64,000 bases of DNA. Source: Bacillus mycoides. Lineage in GTDB: Bacteria; Bacillota; Bacilli; Bacillales; Bacillaceae_G. The position numbers were made by a program, and so were the translations under genes. Of this stretch, positions 35,419 to 44,333 are shown one piece after another (position 1 is the stretch's first letter; each line of letters opens with the position of its first letter). The stretch lies in assembly GCF_001757995.1 (NCBI RefSeq), contig NZ_LXLV01000071.1, positions 1 through 64,000 on the forward strand, written 5' to 3'. The notes beneath the pieces are model-generated. The model was not told where the DNA came from and did not search any database. It saw only the letters and a program-made list of their open reading frames with translations.

Positions 35419-36588
35419 TTACATGCCAGCACTTACCATCAATATATTCTTAATACATGTAATAACTCTTGTCTGATCTTTTTCTGTCATACCTGATCCA
35501 GACGGAAGGCATACGCCTGTTTCAAATAATTTTCTAGAAACATCCTCACTCTCACTATGCGGATAATACATTACATCTTCAAATAAAGGTTGCATATGAA
35601 GAGGCTTCCAAACAGGACGCGCCTCAATGTTTTCATTTTCCAGTTGTTTCAGTAATGCCTGAATCGGTACTCCTGTTTTTTCTTCATCTACAGTAAGAAC
35701 TGTAAGCCACCGGTTTGAATAAGTATCCTCTAACTCAGGCATAAACTGTATCCCTGGAATATGAGATAATTCTTGATAATATCTATCGAATATTCGTCTT
35801 CTTGCATGTACTCTCTCTTGTAAGACCTGCAGCTGTGCTCTACCTACACCTGCTAAAATATTACTCATACGATAATTATATCCAACCTCACTATGTTGGT
35901 AGTGTGGAGCCGGATCTCTTGCTTGAGTAGCTAAAAATCTTGCTTTTCTCAATGCTTCGACATCATCCGAAACAAGCATACCTCCACCTGAGGTTGTAAT
36001 GATTTTATTGCCATTGAATGAATAAACACCGAATTTCCCGAATGTCCCACTCGCTTTACCTTTGTAGGAAGAACCAAGTGATTCCGCTGCATCTTCTACT
36101 ACTGGAACATTATATGTATTACATAACGAAAGAATCTCATCCATTTTAGCGCTTTGTCCATATAGATTCACAACAATGACAGCTTTCGGAAGTATTCCTT
36201 TCTCATTTGCATCACGTAATGCACGTTCTAAAGCTTGTGGCGACATATTCCACGTTTCAAGCTCAGAATCAATAAATACTGGTTTAGCCCCTAAATATAA
36301 AATTGGATTTGCGCTCGCTATAAAAGTAAGGCTTGAACAAAACACCGTATCTCCATCTTTTACATCCAGTAAGCGAAGTGCCAAATGGATAGCAGAGGTT
36401 CCTGAACTAACTGCAGCCGCATCAAGAACTCCAACATGGGATGAAAGTTCACTTTCAAACGCATCTACATTTGGACCAAGTGGAGCAATCCAATTCATAT
36501 CAAATGCTTCCCCTATATATTTTTGTTCATTACCGCTCATATGTGGAGCGGAGAGATAGATTCTTGTTTTTTCCTGTGAGTATACCAC
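35419..36588 (-). CDS. PglE/EpsN-type UDP-sugar aminotransferase (locus 2)
   Basis: 389 residues from the GTG at 36588, ten bases after AGGAG; a GTG three codons earlier overlaps that site. DegT/DnrJ/EryC1 fold: SSGTSAIHLAL near 56, EDAAESLGSSYKG near 158 and the PLP Lys in YSFNGNKIITTSGGGM near 188. Close paralogue of the locus 1 enzyme and of B. subtilis EpsN. Last gene of locus 2; forms an epsL-epsM-epsN-like trio with the two genes upstream. Converts the EpsC product to the 4-amino sugar. Confidence 0.9.
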   Translation of the reverse strand: MVYSQEKTRIYLSAPHMSGNEQKYIGEAFDMNWIAPLGPNVDAFESELSSHVGVLDAAAVSSGTSAIHLALRLLDVKDGDTVFCSSLTFIASANPILYLGAKPVFIDSELETWNMSPQALERALRDANEKGILPKAVIVVNLYGQSAKMDEILSLCNTYNVPVVEDAAESLGSSYKGKASGTFGKFGVYSFNGNKIITTSGGGMLVSDDVEALRKARFLATQARDPAPHYQHSEVGYNYRMSNILAGVGRAQLQVLQERVHARRRIFDRYYQELSHIPGIQFMPELEDTYSNRWLTVLTVDEEKTGVPIQALLKQLENENIEARPVWKPLHMQPLFEDVMYYPHSESEDVSRKLFETGVCLPSGSGMTEKDQTRVITCIKNILMVSAGM

Positions 36589-36601
36589 TTTAAACACTCT
36601 C

Positions 36602-37234
36602 CTATAATTCTTTTTTTATTACTCTAGCTGGAATACCAACTGCCTTACAATTCGCTACAATGTCACGGATCACTGTTGCTCCGGCACCGATAACGGACCA
36701 ATCGCCAATTGTAATATTTGGAATCACATTAACTCCTGCTCCTATATGTACTCCTATTCCTACAGTAACGGATCCTGTAAGCGCTGCATTTGGGGAAATA
36801 TGTGCAAAATCATTTATCTTATTATCATGTTCAATAATGGCGCCTGAATTGACAATAACGTGATTCCCAATTTCAACATCTGCATTAACAATTGCACCTG
36901 GCATAATAACCGTACCAGTTCCAATCTTTGCACTTAAACTAACAATAGATTGTTTATGTATAAGCGTCGCATAGCGATGACTGGGAATCTCTAACTGCTC
37001 CATAATTATCTTTCTTGTTCTGTTATTCCCTATAGCTATCACGAACTTTGTATCTACATGCTCATCCATTAACTTTACAGCTGCAGAAATAGGTCCAAAA
37101 TAGACACCATCCTCAATTTTTAACTCTTTATACACATCATCTAATTGCGCAATGATTTCATAATTTCCATACGATAGGATAATATCTCGGATTACTTTAC
37201 TATGACCACCTGCCCCAATCATAATTATTCGCAT
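36602..37234 (-). CDS. PglD/EpsM-type UDP-amino-sugar N-acetyltransferase (locus 2)
   Basis: 210 residues from the ATG at 37234, which has GAGGAGGTGA upstream; in-frame readings further up overlap the sugar transferase gene. IIMIGAGGHSKV at 3-14, a hexapeptide beta-helix and the expected catalytic His in AIIEHDNKINDF near 135, then HISPNAALTGSV. Acetylates the 4-amino sugar made by the next gene. Paralogue of 17568-18185, clearly diverged in the helix. Confidence 0.88.
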   Translation of the reverse strand: MRIIMIGAGGHSKVIRDIILSYGNYEIIAQLDDVYKELKIEDGVYFGPISAAVKLMDEHVDTKFVIAIGNNRTRKIIMEQLEIPSHRYATLIHKQSIVSLSAKIGTGTVIMPGAIVNADVEIGNHVIVNSGAIIEHDNKINDFAHISPNAALTGSVTVGIGVHIGAGVNVIPNITIGDWSVIGAGATVIRDIVANCKAVGIPARVIKKEL

Positions 37235-37247
37235 CCATCTCACCTCC

Positions 37248-37844
37248 TCAAGAATTCTTTGTACCATTAAATTTTTCCACAGTTACATGCCCAACCTGAT
37301 TGATTCCTTCTGACTTAAATACTTTCTTTACCGTTAACAACAAAATTTTCATATCAAGCCAAAAAGTCCGTTTTTTTGCATACCATACATCAAAATCAAA
37401 TTTTTCCTCCCAAGAAATCGCGTTTCTGCCATTTACTTGGGCCCATCCCGTAATCCCTGGTCTGACATTATGCCGCTTGGCCTGCTCTTCTGTATATAGT
37501 TCCAAATACTCCATCAATAATGGTCTTGGACCTACCAAACTTAAGTCCCCTTTTATAACATTAAACAACTGTGGCAATTCATCTAAACTATATTTTCTCA
37601 GAAACCCTCCGAAACGGGTAAACCTTACATCATCGGGCAACGCATTCCCCTCACTATCCTTCTCGTCAGTCATAGTTCTAAACTTATAAAGAAAAAAAGG
37701 GACACCATGCAATCCCGGGCGTTGCTGCTTAAATATGATAGGGGAACCCAACTTAATTCTAACTAAAACAGCCACTATTATAATAAGAGGTAAAAGAAAC
37801 ACCAATAATGACAAAGAAACGAACAAATCGAAAAGTCTTTTCAT
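37248..37844 (-). CDS. PglC/EpsL-type initiating sugar-1-phosphate transferase (locus 2)
   Basis: 198 residues. One N-terminal re-entrant membrane helix (about 8-28), KQQRPGLHGVPFFLYKFRTM near 40-60, Asp-Glu dyad in SLDELPQLFN, and VGPRPLLMEYL. Starts repeat-unit assembly on undecaprenyl phosphate. ATG about 12 bases after AGGAG. Separated from the upstream flippase by 346 bases containing gene debris, so this trio may have been joined to locus 2 late. Confidence 0.9.
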   Translation of the reverse strand: MKRLFDLFVSLSLLVFLLPLIIIVAVLVRIKLGSPIIFKQQRPGLHGVPFFLYKFRTMTDEKDSEGNALPDDVRFTRFGGFLRKYSLDELPQLFNVIKGDLSLVGPRPLLMEYLELYTEEQAKRHNVRPGITGWAQVNGRNAISWEEKFDFDVWYAKKRTFWLDMKILLLTVKKVFKSEGINQVGHVTVEKFNGTKNS

Positions 37845-38017
37845 ATATAATCATACTCCTAATTTGGTTTATGTATTAACCTCTACTCCATAACTGCCTA
37901 AAACTTCTATCTTCATAAAAAGCAGCCCCATTCATAGTTGAAAAATAACGAATTGATTTACTTTTTTATTTAAGGACATGTCATGCAAAATACTTAATTA
38001 AAATACTCAGTAATAAG

Positions 38018-38051
38018 AACACCACCATATTCAACAGAACATAGTGGTGTT
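38018..38051 (-). terminator. Weak hairpin after the gene remnant
   Basis: Eight-base arms (AACACCAC / GTGGTGTT) at 38018-38025 and 38044-38051. The minus-strand tail is CTTATTACTG rather than a true U-tract, so termination would be weak. Confidence 0.3.
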
Positions 38052-38101
38052 TCATTTCTAAAAGATTCTTAATACTTTCCTTTTATTTACTTGCTCTTAC
38101 T

Positions 38102-38185
38102 TTAAGCATTATAATTTTGTGTCAATTCATTAGGCGCTGGTGCTCGATGGATTGGGTCAGTAACGGGATTATAGAAATGTAGATT
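38102..38185 (-). pseudogene. Probable 3' fragment of a lost gene
   Basis: Minus-strand open frame without a start, between a TGA at 38188-38186 and a TAA at 38104-38102. It reads NLHFYNPVTDPIHRAPAPN and continues to a normal-looking C-terminus. Composition (Pro, Arg, His, Asn) is more protein-like than the AT-rich spacer around it. I do not recognise the parent gene. Confidence 0.3.
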
Positions 38186-38190
38186 TCAAA

Positions 38191-39738
38191 TTAAAAAGTG
38201 CCCTTTTTGTGTGACTGAATTTTCACCCTCAGGTTTCCAATTATACTTTTAACAACTCCAAATAAATACTTAAATTCATCTGTCTTATAAAAAACAAATA
38301 CATAAATAGCATTTGGAATTATTAAACAAATCATCCCTCTTAATATTAATTCTAGTAATCCATTATACGGAATAAGACCACATATTAAACTTGTGATAAC
38401 ACAAGCTCCTAGCCCTATCATCACATAGTAAGTATATTTTAAAAAATAATCTCTAACCGGTTTACGGAATACTTTCTTATATACTAAATAAGGAGCAATC
38501 CAAAATGGAACCACTAGTGTACTTATAAGTGTTCCAATAAAAACACCTGTTATGCCCATATATTGCACCAAGACAATAGAAGCCACCAGATTCACGGCAG
38601 CCTCTAAAAAGGGCGCATACCTATCTTCATGAAAAATCCCTGATGTTGTTTTGACCATAGATATAGAACGTCTCATTCCTGATACATAAAAATTTATCAT
38701 TAATATAATTAATACACTTATATCCATAATAAATTTCGAACCAATCCATAAAGTAATAAAGGGTTGCATTATAATATATAAAAATATGGAAAAAAATGAG
38801 TATATCCAAAAATTACAAAGCATAGTAATCTTAAATATGCTATAAATTTTTTCATCGCTTTCTTTTGCAACCAAATTCCCTACACTATGATTTATATTAT
38901 CAAAGATTTGATTTATAAAGGTTCTACAAATGTTAATTAACATATAATAATTTGAATACAATCCAACAGCTGTAACACTGACAAAAGACGCAATTAACAT
39001 GTTATCAGTACCAAAGACAATATATCCGCCTATATTATGTAGCACTAAAGCCTTTACATTTTTAACAATATTACTTTTGGTTTCACTATCTAATTTGCTT
39101 GCTGCTTTATTTTTTAAAAATGGGTACATCTTATCTACCAATATAGCCAAGAACGCAGAGGTACTGATTGTTATAATAATATCGATTATTAGATATAAAA
39201 TATAACTATGCGTAAAGTATAAAATTCCTATTTTAATGCAAGTAGATATAATAGATGAGATAGAATAAATCCCTGTAACAATATATCCCTTTTGACAAAC
39301 ATTTAAAAATGAGGTTTTATAAGAAAATAGATAAGATGAAGCTGTATTAATTAAAAATATAATATAAATAAAATGAATATTGTCTACCTTTGCATCTTTA
39401 GCGATATATCCAAGAAAAGGTAACAAAAGTAATCCTAGTAACAATACTATTAAAGCTATTGCCATATATGCCTTTCTATAAAAATTCATAAGCATATTGA
39501 TTCTATCCTGATTATTTTCTGCCACTGGTTTATATAGATTATATATGATAGCAGATCCTATTCCTGCTTCAGCTAAAGATAACATTCCTAATATATTAGT
39601 AAATAATCCATTTACCCCCAGATACTCAACACCTAAATAAGTAATAAATATGGTTCTGGAAGCAAAACTTAGTAACGTAATAATAACTTGACTACCTATA
39701 CCGGCTGATATATTAATTATTGAATTTTTAACTCTCAT
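38191..39738 (-). CDS. Wzx-type polysaccharide flippase (locus 2)
   Basis: 515 residues from the ATG at 39738, which has GGGAGG upstream; an in-frame start eight codons earlier lacks one. About 14 membrane helices. The opening NSIINISAGIGSQVIITLLSFASRTIFITYLG and LSLAEAGIGSAIIYNLYKPVAENN near 60-85 are typical of the larger oligosaccharide flippases found with EpsG-type polymerases (B. subtilis EpsK class). Exports the locus 2 repeat unit. Last gene before the spacer with debris. Confidence 0.87.
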   Translation of the reverse strand: MRVKNSIINISAGIGSQVIITLLSFASRTIFITYLGVEYLGVNGLFTNILGMLSLAEAGIGSAIIYNLYKPVAENNQDRINMLMNFYRKAYMAIALIVLLLGLLLLPFLGYIAKDAKVDNIHFIYIIFLINTASSYLFSYKTSFLNVCQKGYIVTGIYSISSIISTCIKIGILYFTHSYILYLIIDIIITISTSAFLAILVDKMYPFLKNKAASKLDSETKSNIVKNVKALVLHNIGGYIVFGTDNMLIASFVSVTAVGLYSNYYMLINICRTFINQIFDNINHSVGNLVAKESDEKIYSIFKITMLCNFWIYSFFSIFLYIIMQPFITLWIGSKFIMDISVLIILMINFYVSGMRRSISMVKTTSGIFHEDRYAPFLEAAVNLVASIVLVQYMGITGVFIGTLISTLVVPFWIAPYLVYKKVFRKPVRDYFLKYTYYVMIGLGACVITSLICGLIPYNGLLELILRGMICLIIPNAIYVFVFYKTDEFKYLFGVVKSIIGNLRVKIQSHKKGTF

Positions 39739-39786
39739 TTTTCCTCCCACTTCAGAAAGCATGAAAACACTTTCAACCCAAGAGTA

Positions 39787-40794
39787 TTACCTGATTTCTC
39801 TTTTATATGCTGCAACTATTAAATGGTACACTTTAAACTTTATTGCTAAATAATATATATACTCCTTAAAGTTATTGCATCGATATGAAAAACCAATTCC
39901 TTTTACACTATCTGAGAACATTTCATAATTCACTATTCTACGAAAAGCATTATTAACATCCACATTAGGATCGCTTTTTAAATTATTAACCAACAGTCTA
40001 TATATGTGATTTATATAATAATTATCCATATCTTTTTTAAATTGCTTATCGTGCAGTAAACCAAATTCTTGTGAAAGTTGTCTTCTCATTTGATATTGTA
40101 AAACTAAACTGTTCTCTAAATTTGGTTTATACGGAACCCTCATTAAGCTATTTGGATTATTAATAGTATAAAAATAAAGAACTTCTGAGATTGCACATAC
40201 CCTTTTTGAGTGCAATAAAAACTCTAAATTAAAAATAACATCTTCTCCAATAAACACTTGTTCATTAAATCTGATGTTTTTTTCTTTTATAATGCTTAAA
40301 TTGTATATATACCTCCATGCAAAGCATAGATCATTCTTGGAATGAACATTCGGAGAGCTCAGTACAAAATCTCTCCCGTTCATAACAGTATCTAATTTGA
40401 AGTTAGGAATAATACTATTATTATTTGGAACAGTTTTGTATCCGCATATTACAGCATCACACTTTTTATCTTCCGCAATACCATATAACCTAGTAAAATA
40501 GTTTTCGCTTACCTCATCATCGGGATCTATAAACACTATATACTTCCCTGTAGCAGCCTCGATCCCTGCATTCCTTGCGCTACTCACCCCTCCATTTTCT
40601 TTATAGATTACTTTAATTCTATTATCCTTTTCTAAATATCCTTCACATATTTCACCACATTTATCTGTTGAACCATCATTGACTAGAACTAATTCAATAT
40701 TGACGAAAGGCTGTTTTAAAACACTTTCAATACATCTAGCTAACCATTTTTCCACATTATATATGGGAACAATAACACTTATTAATTCATGCAA
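39787..40794 (-). CDS. Family 2 glycosyltransferase (locus 2)
   Basis: 336 residues from the TTG at 40794 with GAGGTG six bases upstream; a GTG three codons before is part of that site. GT-A motifs: ISVIVPIYNVEKW, VLVNDGSTDKC near 37, SSARNAG and FIDPDDE (DxD near 92), then FIGEDVIFNLEFL. Also similar to B. subtilis EpsJ-class enzymes. Adds one sugar to the repeat unit. Confidence 0.88.
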   Translation of the reverse strand: MHELISVIVPIYNVEKWLARCIESVLKQPFVNIELVLVNDGSTDKCGEICEGYLEKDNRIKVIYKENGGVSSARNAGIEAATGKYIVFIDPDDEVSENYFTRLYGIAEDKKCDAVICGYKTVPNNNSIIPNFKLDTVMNGRDFVLSSPNVHSKNDLCFAWRYIYNLSIIKEKNIRFNEQVFIGEDVIFNLEFLLHSKRVCAISEVLYFYTINNPNSLMRVPYKPNLENSLVLQYQMRRQLSQEFGLLHDKQFKKDMDNYYINHIYRLLVNNLKSDPNVDVNNAFRRIVNYEMFSDSVKGIGFSYRCNNFKEYIYYLAIKFKVYHLIVAAYKREIR

Positions 40795-40837
40795 TCCTTT
40801 CACCTCTACATTACTTACATAAGTTAAACCCTCATGC

Positions 40838-41764
40838 CTATCTTATTACAGCTTTAATTTCGCTTAAATATTTTTCATCTTGAATATCGCCCACATTTTG
40901 TCCAGCACCTGCTTCACATACGTACTTATTTTCAATTTTGATTTTAGTTTTTGCTTGTCTTAAAAACCATTCGTATTCAATATCCACATGCCCTATATCA
41001 ATTGCTTGATATCCCTCTTTATACAAATCATATGCTAATATAGTAGCAGTAGGCCCTATTGCTAATAGAATCAATTTAGATTTATTATTTTTTTTTGCTG
41101 CTGTTAAGATTTTATTGTAATGTAAGAATGCGTGCTCCTCTGGTACTAAAATCCTTTCAATTGATTTAGCATTGTCAAACAGATCATTTCCAATACCTAA
41201 TCTACTCTTACTGCCCTCTATTAAAACTATATCCCTATCTTTCCATATTAATTTTAATAATATAAACCATTCTTTACATTTTGACTTATCTCGAAAGGGA
41301 TAATAGAATCTCGATATAAAGGAATTATAATATACTTTTCCCTTCTTCAAGTCTTTATACCACTTTAATCTATATTTTGCAGTATGAAGACTCCAATAAC
41401 CCTTTGGTTCATCTGCATATTTTGATAAATCTTGAAAAACATCCGGTAAACAAACTAAGAACTTCTCATCTTCACTTAGCAATATTTCTTTTAATCTTTT
41501 TGATAACAAATGATCCGCCCGTTGAAATGTTATATCTAGATTATGAATTAATTTAAATTCACCATCACCATACCTGGCTACGGAAGCTTTATCATGAATA
41601 ATTTTTTTTAAAGTTTCATCTATAGATTGAATTCTAGGAGGCTTGAAAAAGCACTTCGTGAATCGATCTTTTATGATAGTTAATCGATTCAAACTCTGAA
41701 TTTTCACATCAACCAATTTATTCCAAATAAAAACTAACATACTTTTTATTTTTATTTGTACCAT
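40838..41764 (-). CDS. GT-D fold glycosyltransferase (SP_1767/DUF1792 type)
   Basis: 308 residues. ARYGDGEFKLIH near 63 is the signature of the GT-D family first described in streptococcal glycan loci. VLIEGSKSRLGIGNDLF near 178 and AIDIGHVDIEYEWFLR near 250 are its other conserved blocks. In streptococci the family adds glucose to a protein-linked glycan; here a polysaccharide substrate is more likely. ATG with AGGAG six bases upstream. Confidence 0.83.
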   Translation of the reverse strand: MVQIKIKSMLVFIWNKLVDVKIQSLNRLTIIKDRFTKCFFKPPRIQSIDETLKKIIHDKASVARYGDGEFKLIHNLDITFQRADHLLSKRLKEILLSEDEKFLVCLPDVFQDLSKYADEPKGYWSLHTAKYRLKWYKDLKKGKVYYNSFISRFYYPFRDKSKCKEWFILLKLIWKDRDIVLIEGSKSRLGIGNDLFDNAKSIERILVPEEHAFLHYNKILTAAKKNNKSKLILLAIGPTATILAYDLYKEGYQAIDIGHVDIEYEWFLRQAKTKIKIENKYVCEAGAGQNVGDIQDEKYLSEIKAVIR

Positions 41765-41892
41765 ACCAAGCTCCTTTCTAATACTTTTCTCGATAGAGCA
41801 TTAGATTATCTTTCCTCTTTTTCTTAAGAAAATTACTCTTATCCCTCTATTCACATCTTACATAATATTTATTCTTATTATTTCCCTATTTT

Positions 41893-43059
41893 TCAACTAG
41901 CCTTTTTTCTCAATGAAATATCGCCTCTAGAATTTTCAGCGGCAAGTTTCCGGCCTATTTTTATTGATGGAATTTCAATAAATTTATAACATAAGACCGA
42001 CACAACCATAGTAAATATGAAAGAAATTAATAAAATTAAAGGCACTGATATCTTTCCATAGAAAATATGAACTGTTGTTAATAGAACAATTGGATGTACT
42101 AAATAAAGACTATATGATATTTCCCCTATAAATTGTACTGGTTTAATCAGTAATAATTTAGAAAATAGTTTTGAACTTAGGGCGGATAGAATAATTAAAA
42201 CTGCGCCAAAACATATATACCAATCGATGATGATAAGATACAACTCATAATCAATTTCACCAATTAGTTTGGAAAGTAACATAAATGGGATACGTGGATA
42301 GCTAAAAAATAAAAGACCTAAAGGCAATAATAGATATTTTACTTTTAAATTAATAATTTTACTCACTAAATATTCTCTGTTTTTAGCTAGTAGTGCACCA
42401 ATAATAAACATTGAGCTATAATGTAATGTGATAAAGTAATTGGTGGATACTGGAATATTAAATTCGCTTGGAATGTTCTTCATTAATAAATAACCAATAA
42501 CTGATAAAAACATCGCTATCCCAATACTTACTTTCCAGTTTACTCTAAGTAAAAGAAAAATAATTAAAGGAAACACTATGGAAATTCGCATCTCGTGAAC
42601 TAATGACCAAATCACCATAATAAACGCATCAGAATTAAATTCTCTCAAGAATAAAATATGATCCATTACTCTATCAAAAGAAACTTCTATGTTCCATGAA
42701 CCCCATTGTACCAAACCGGGAATGGTACCAATTTTAGAATGAATCCCCAATTTAATTCCTATTGCAATAAAAAGAATCACAATATAAGGAATATAAATCC
42801 TACAAACTCTTTTAATAAGATACTTTAAATAATTAAATTTCGTCCCTTTATAAAAAGGCAAGGATAGAACAAATCCACTTAACACAAAAAATATAATAAC
42901 AGCCGAATGACCTTGCCATAATATAGAAAAATAGGCCCCAAATGTTGAATACATTACCTTTTTACCTAATATCGGAAATAATGCTAAGAAGTGTCCTAAT
43001 AGAACAATGATTGCAGCAATACCCCGAAGGGAATCCAATTCTTTATAACGTCTCGTCAT
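41893..43059 (-). CDS. OafA/Acyltransferase_3 family membrane O-acyltransferase
   Basis: 388 residues, about ten membrane helices. Starts with KELDSLRGIAAIIVLLGHF (catalytic-type Arg and His of acyltransferase 3), then VIIFFVLSGFVLSLPFYKG near 55, and FIGEISYSLYLVHPIVLL near 312. Likely O-acetylates the exopolysaccharide at the membrane. It lies immediately downstream of a strong terminator, so it needs read-through or its own promoter. Confidence 0.88.
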   Translation of the reverse strand: MTRRYKELDSLRGIAAIIVLLGHFLALFPILGKKVMYSTFGAYFSILWQGHSAVIIFFVLSGFVLSLPFYKGTKFNYLKYLIKRVCRIYIPYIVILFIAIGIKLGIHSKIGTIPGLVQWGSWNIEVSFDRVMDHILFLREFNSDAFIMVIWSLVHEMRISIVFPLIIFLLLRVNWKVSIGIAMFLSVIGYLLMKNIPSEFNIPVSTNYFITLHYSSMFIIGALLAKNREYLVSKIINLKVKYLLLPLGLLFFSYPRIPFMLLSKLIGEIDYELYLIIIDWYICFGAVLIILSALSSKLFSKLLLIKPVQFIGEISYSLYLVHPIVLLTTVHIFYGKISVPLILLISFIFTMVVSVLCYKFIEIPSIKIGRKLAAENSRGDISLRKKAS

Positions 43060-43104
43060 AATTCTTCCCTCTGTTCTAAAATGAAATTTATTAATCTAAC
43101 TATT

Positions 43105-43140
43105 AAAATTTAGTCATCCTTATAAGGATGACTAAATTTT
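43105..43140 (-). terminator. Perfect 36-base palindrome/intrinsic terminator inside EPS locus 2
   Basis: Fully self-complementary AAAATTTAGTCATCCTTA and its complement, ending in UUUU on the minus strand. It includes the stop codon of the hydrolase gene and precedes the acyltransferase by 45 bases. Confidence 0.85.
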
Positions 43141-44313
43141 ATAATTATTACGTGAATTAATTAATCTAATACAAAACCCTTGTGTGAATGGCAATATATC
43201 GAATAACGTAGAATATACACCTATATCCTTCGTATCACCTTGAGAGAAGTCAACCGCTCCGTTTCTTCTTGTCACTCCCATCAAATAACCGATAGCTTTA
43301 TCTGCACTTTCCAAACATTCCTTTGAAATATCCTCTATCTTTGCTGCATTCAACATAAACCACCCCAGTGTGGATGTAGCGGAGGAATCTGGTCCGCATT
43401 CGTTCCTGGTTACAGTCCAATTCCAATTGCCTTGTTGTTGAAATTTCATCGTAGCTTTTGCAAATTTACGTACACTTTCTTCTAATACAGGTTTATAGCT
43501 GTTGTTTTCCGGTAATTCATTCCACGTATCTATAAGACCTATAGCAAACCATCCAAGACCTCTTCCCCAGCCATATAAACCTAGAGGAACTTTATCTTCT
43601 AATCTATAAGCATGGCATGGTATATGACTTAAGTTTAACATTCCATATGTTTCATATTCTTTAATCTGCTTTACAGCCAAATCTATACACTCACTTTTGT
43701 TATACCTAATGCCGTAAGTCACTAAGAATGGACATATGAAACCAATGGTATCTACGTATCGATACCCCTTCATAAACTTTCTATATTCTATCGTACCATC
43801 CTCACCTATATGCTCTTGTATCATTTCCCAAGTAGCATCCAAGGCTTTTTTATATTTATCTATATCCTCAAAATCCAGCTTCATGATCGCATAAGCAAGT
43901 ATTGCTCCATCTACATACTGAGGTTTGTGCACCCACTGACCATTATGATCAAATTTAGAGTTCAAAAACTTCGTAATTTCATGTTTCACTGCTTTGTCAT
44001 CGTTATATTTCAGGTATTCAGATAACCCTAATAGTAAAGATGCTTCTTGCCAATGCTGTATAGCACTTTTCGTATAATTTCCTTTCAACATATCAATTGC
44101 TATTAATCTTGTGTTATCAGTTACCTTAATCTTTGGTGTTTTATTTAGCCACTTAACACCTATATGAGTGATTGACTGATTCCATAAGCTTTTATCCGTA
44201 TATCTCCCTATTTTTATTCTTCCCAACCAATTCTTTCCTATAGGAATGAAATCAATCACTACAATAATTGCGATTACAGCAAGTAACACAAAGCACGCTG
44301 CCTGTATAACCAT
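43132..44313 (-). CDS. Membrane-anchored GH88/GH105-type unsaturated uronyl hydrolase
   Basis: 393 residues. One N-terminal membrane segment (about 3-21), then an alpha6/alpha6 barrel. YRYVDTIGFICPFL has the catalytic-type Asp at 188, GWGRGLGWFAIGL near 247 matches the family's W-x-R-G-x-G-W, and NECGPDSSATSTLGW lies near 310. Family members hydrate and remove 4,5-unsaturated uronic acids from oligosaccharides made by lyases. In a biosynthetic locus it may trim or edit the polymer at the outer membrane face; no lyase gene is in the window. Family call good, role uncertain. Confidence 0.78.
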   Translation of the reverse strand: MVIQAACFVLLAVIAIIVVIDFIPIGKNWLGRIKIGRYTDKSLWNQSITHIGVKWLNKTPKIKVTDNTRLIAIDMLKGNYTKSAIQHWQEASLLLGLSEYLKYNDDKAVKHEITKFLNSKFDHNGQWVHKPQYVDGAILAYAIMKLDFEDIDKYKKALDATWEMIQEHIGEDGTIEYRKFMKGYRYVDTIGFICPFLVTYGIRYNKSECIDLAVKQIKEYETYGMLNLSHIPCHAYRLEDKVPLGLYGWGRGLGWFAIGLIDTWNELPENNSYKPVLEESVRKFAKATMKFQQQGNWNWTVTRNECGPDSSATSTLGWFMLNAAKIEDISKECLESADKAIGYLMGVTRRNGAVDFSQGDTKDIGVYSTLFDILPFTQGFCIRLINSRNNYKI

Positions 44314-44333
44314 ATAATTATGTCCTTTCTATA

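Larger units (their letters stand above)
37845..38190 (-). other. Intergenic region between flippase and PglC-type genes of locus 2
   Basis: 346 bases. It contains a 27-codon remnant (38102-38185) directly after the flippase stop, then a hairpin at 38018-38051. A promoter for the PglC-D-E trio could lie here but no clear hexamers were found. Confidence 0.5.

Noticed and set aside
38102-38185. The start-less fragment as an intact small protein
   Set aside because: There is no start codon or ribosome site in frame and a stop lies immediately upstream; kept only as a possible gene remnant.
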